Assembly: GCA_026985755.1 (NCBI GenBank)
Contig: JALSPX010000069.1
Coordinates: forward strand, 1 to 15,732
Length of the DNA stretch: 15,732 nt
Origin: Sulfurovum sp.
GTDB taxonomy: Bacteria; Campylobacterota; Campylobacteria; Campylobacterales; Sulfurovaceae
Direction of reading: 5' to 3'
Numbering within the stretch: position 1 is the first letter of the stretch; each line of letters begins with the position of its first letter. The notes beneath the pieces are model-generated. The model had not been told where the DNA came from. It saw only the letters and a list, made by a program, of their open reading frames with translations, and searched no databases. Shown here piece by piece: positions 13,862 to 15,732 of this stretch. The position numbers and the translations under genes are program-made.

Positions 13862-14422
13862 ATGGTACGTTATAGCTTATTATTAGGCAATAAAGATTTA
13901 CTGGAAAAATTTAGTAAATCTTCTAAAATATTTGGAATCATTTTTATTTTATTAGGATTGGGAGGTATCATCTTCCCTTATGTTATGTCACTTACAACAG
14001 CTGTTATGTTTACATGGCTCTTGCTGTTCAGTGCTTTTTTTATGGGCTACCATACCTGGCAGACCAACAAAAAAGATTGGCTAGGTTGGCTTAAAACGAT
14101 TATCTTTTTGATAGTAGGTATACTGATGCTTATCAATCCTCTATCAGCGGTAGGTGCATTGGGAATTTTATTTGCCATATACTTTTTTATGGACTCATTT
14201 GCATCTATGGCATTGGCGTTTGAGCTACGCCCAGAAAAGATGTGGTGGATGTCACTCATCAATGGGATACTCTCCTTTGTCATAGGCTTTTACTTTATCG
14301 TTGGTTGGCCCATTAGTTCAATGTTTTTGATTGGTTTTCTTGTTGGAATCAGTCTCTTTTTTGATGGCATTGTACTTCTAAGTTTAGGAAATGCAGCCAA
14401 AGAGATAAAAAAAGAACTCTAA
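13862..14422 (+). CDS. hdeD: HdeD family acid-resistance membrane protein (DUF308)
   Basis: A 186-residue inner-membrane protein with six predicted hydrophobic helices in three hairpin pairs, the DUF308/HdeD layout. The pairs are visible at about residues 21-60, 74-110 and 128-178, with repeated GGI/GIL-type starts (LLGLGGIIFPYVMS, LIVGILMLINPLSAVGAL, INGILSFVIGFYFIVGWP). HdeD supports acid resistance in E. coli and is part of heat/chlorine tolerance islands. The start has AAGAAG nearby, 13 bp after the DUF1931 stop. It is the last gene of the operon, followed by a strong hairpin. Confidence 0.88.
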   Translation: MVRYSLLLGNKDLLEKFSKSSKIFGIIFILLGLGGIIFPYVMSLTTAVMFTWLLLFSAFFMGYHTWQTNKKDWLGWLKTIIFLIVGILMLINPLSAVGALGILFAIYFFMDSFASMALAFELRPEKMWWMSLINGILSFVIGFYFIVGWPISSMFLIGFLVGISLFFDGIVLLSLGNAAKEIKKEL

Positions 14423-14429
14423 ATTGATA

Positions 14430-14459
14430 TGCATCTTATTTTTTTATGAATAAGATGCA
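14430..14459. terminator. 11-bp perfect hairpin after hdeD
   Basis: TGCATCTTATT (14430-14440) pairs perfectly with AATAAGATGCA (14449-14459) around the loop TTTTTATG. It starts eight bases after the hdeD stop. There is no T-tract after the stem on the plus strand, so it is either a weak or factor-assisted terminator or an mRNA 3'-end stabiliser. Confidence 0.5.
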
Positions 14460-14490
14460 AACTCACACATAAAAACACTCACTACTTTGC

Positions 14491-14496
14491 TATACT
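14491..14496 (+). promoter_or_regulatory. -10 box of the last gene, leaderless arrangement
   Basis: TATACT preceded by GC, then five bases (GTCAT) before the ATG at 14502, with no ribosome binding site. It has the same spacing as the other leaderless-type starts of the window. Confidence 0.5.
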
Positions 14497-14501
14497 GTCA
14501 T

Positions 14502-15732
14502 ATGGCAAAGAAAAAGAAAAAATACCTCATAAAACTCAATAACAAAATAAGAAACTATTTTAATGGTATGCCTTTTGATGAAGGTATCACTACACTGGAT
14601 GAAGACAAACTCATAGAGCTTGTGATGCTTCTTGAACTTGAGCTTCCCTCTCATGAACCTGAAGAGATTGTACGTGCCCTACGTCGTGTATGGAGTGAAG
14701 AAGGGGCTGGTACACGTGAACTGATAGTCTCTTATCTTACCAAGGGTTACAAAGCTACACACTCAGGTGTACGTGAAAAACAAAATACAGACAAAGTGGG
14801 GAAAATCCTTAGCATACTCTCTACTATGGAACATACACAAGAAGAAGAAAATAGCATACTGGAAGCCTTTATAGATGCGAAGCACTCTAAAATAAGACCT
14901 GATAAAATAGCCAATAAACTACAGTATATGCGTATGAAAAACCGATTTCATACACTCGAAAAGGCACTGGATGTACAGTTTAATACCTTAAACGAAATGG
15001 CGTTTTATCATAGCTTTACCTTTACACTAAAAGAGGTGGATTTCAATAAATTATTATTATGTCAAGCAGACGCTCCAGACCTTAATGACATAGATAATAT
15101 TGAGAAAGAGGATGATGAAACACTTATCAACAAACTACGCCTCATTAAAGAAGAAACTATTCGTAAAAAAGAGCTAGAACTACAGACATTTTTATCATCT
15201 TTAAACAAAGAGAAACACCCTTATTTATCGGATGATGACATACATAAGTCACTCAAGTCTATGCCACCTGAAACGCTTTTTTATCACACACCTATTTCAT
15301 TGGAATTGATAGAAAAAATATTAGTTAATATTAGTGACAAATATGAAGTTTTTGAGAGCACCGACCATATTATCATAGAAAAAGAGAAAAACCATGATTT
15401 ATTTGGTACAGTGCTTTACTATACTACCTCTGTCTCTTATGAAAAACCCTACCTATACAATCTCATTTGGAAAGGTGTCCCACTTCCTGTAAAAGAGGAT
15501 ATCAACAGGGTCAACGATGATCTTTTGGCACACTTTAGCGTAGCCGTAGATGATATACTCGAAGAGATGAAAGAACTCAGTGAAAAACTCGATATCTCTG
15601 AAGAGACACTCCATGAGTTTATCGTGCGTTTTGTAGAGCCGCAGATACGTGCATCACATACACTCAAATTTAAAGAAAAAAGCAAACGTCGTATACTCTT
15701 TCACTTTGGAGAGTATATCAAGCCCCTGCTTG
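14502..15732 (+). CDS. Unrecognised large protein (3' end beyond window)
   Basis: The frame is open from ATG 14502 to the window edge: 410 residues without a stop. I do not recognise the family. The protein opens with a lysine run (MAKKKKKYLIKLNNK) and is mostly charged and helical, with no signal peptide or membrane segment and a single cysteine in LLLCQAD. An acidic helical stretch (about 195-235: DIDNIEKEDDETLINKLR) may be a coiled coil. A likely beta-containing part follows (about 290-330: YEVFESTDHIIIEKEK, FGTVLYYTTSVSYEKPYLY), then another helical part. A cytoplasmic conserved hypothetical of Campylobacterota is the best description. It is probably leaderless and separately transcribed from hdeD. 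Confidence 0.75.
   Translation, partial: MAKKKKKYLIKLNNKIRNYFNGMPFDEGITTLDEDKLIELVMLLELELPSHEPEEIVRALRRVWSEEGAGTRELIVSYLTKGYKATHSGVREKQNTDKVGKILSILSTMEHTQEEENSILEAFIDAKHSKIRPDKIANKLQYMRMKNRFHTLEKALDVQFNTLNEMAFYHSFTFTLKEVDFNKLLLCQADAPDLNDIDNIEKEDDETLINKLRLIKEETIRKKELELQTFLSSLNKEKHPYLSDDDIHKSLKSMPPETLFYHTPISLELIEKILVNISDKYEVFESTDHIIIEKEKNHDLFGTVLYYTTSVSYEKPYLYNLIWKGVPLPVKEDINRVNDDLLAHFSVAVDDILEEMKELSEKLDISEETLHEFIVRFVEPQIRASHTLKFKEKSKRRILFHFGEYIKPLL

Overview
The window looks like a chromosomal segment of a mesophilic Campylobacterota (Epsilonproteobacteria) species, perhaps of the Sulfurovum/Sulfurimonas type. This is inferred from moderate-to-low GC, short intergenic gaps, AT-rich promoters of the form gcTATAATac with weak -35 boxes, and the protein mix. 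No rRNA, tRNA, CRISPR array or intact transposon was seen.

Layout. Bases 1-801 (minus strand) hold a transglutaminase-like protein cut by the window edge, translationally coupled to an ArsC/Spx-family thioredoxin-fold protein. A divergent promoter region leads to the HrpB helicase (857-3337). Next comes an AT-rich orphan gene with a TTG start (3396-3767), then a gene-free stretch (3768-4028) full of palindromic REP-like repeats, then a DksA/TraR-type zinc-finger protein (4029-4373). A convergent periplasmic c-type haem-binding protein follows (4433-4867). Then comes a glutaminyl-tRNA synthetase carrying a YqeY/GatB-like C-terminal extension (5013-7256) and a decayed yjbR/mmcQ remnant (7277-7514).

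From 7.5 to 14.4 kb the window is dominated by stress genes. A Dps-like ferritin (minus) and a catalase (plus) are divergent, each with a dyad near its predicted transcription start. A BASS/ACR3-type permease (minus) comes next. A minus-strand set encodes two unrecognised small proteins and a 2-Cys peroxiredoxin. Facing away from it is a three-gene operon: YfdX lipoprotein, DUF1931 double-histone-fold protein, HdeD membrane protein. The 282-bp divergent region between these two groups carries two 16-bp near-identical palindromes (consensus TGCTACTTAAGTAGCA) plus a half-site. They sit on the predicted promoters of both directions, suggesting one regulator controls peroxide defence and the YfdX-histone-HdeD operon together. 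The window ends inside an unrecognised large protein (14502 onward).

A second theme is gene-start architecture. Four genes (hrpB, the DksA-like gene, the haem-binding gene and the last gene) have a -10 hexamer only 5-6 nt before ATG and no Shine-Dalgarno sequence, as expected of leaderless mRNAs. Most other genes in the window have clear AAGGA-type ribosome binding sites.
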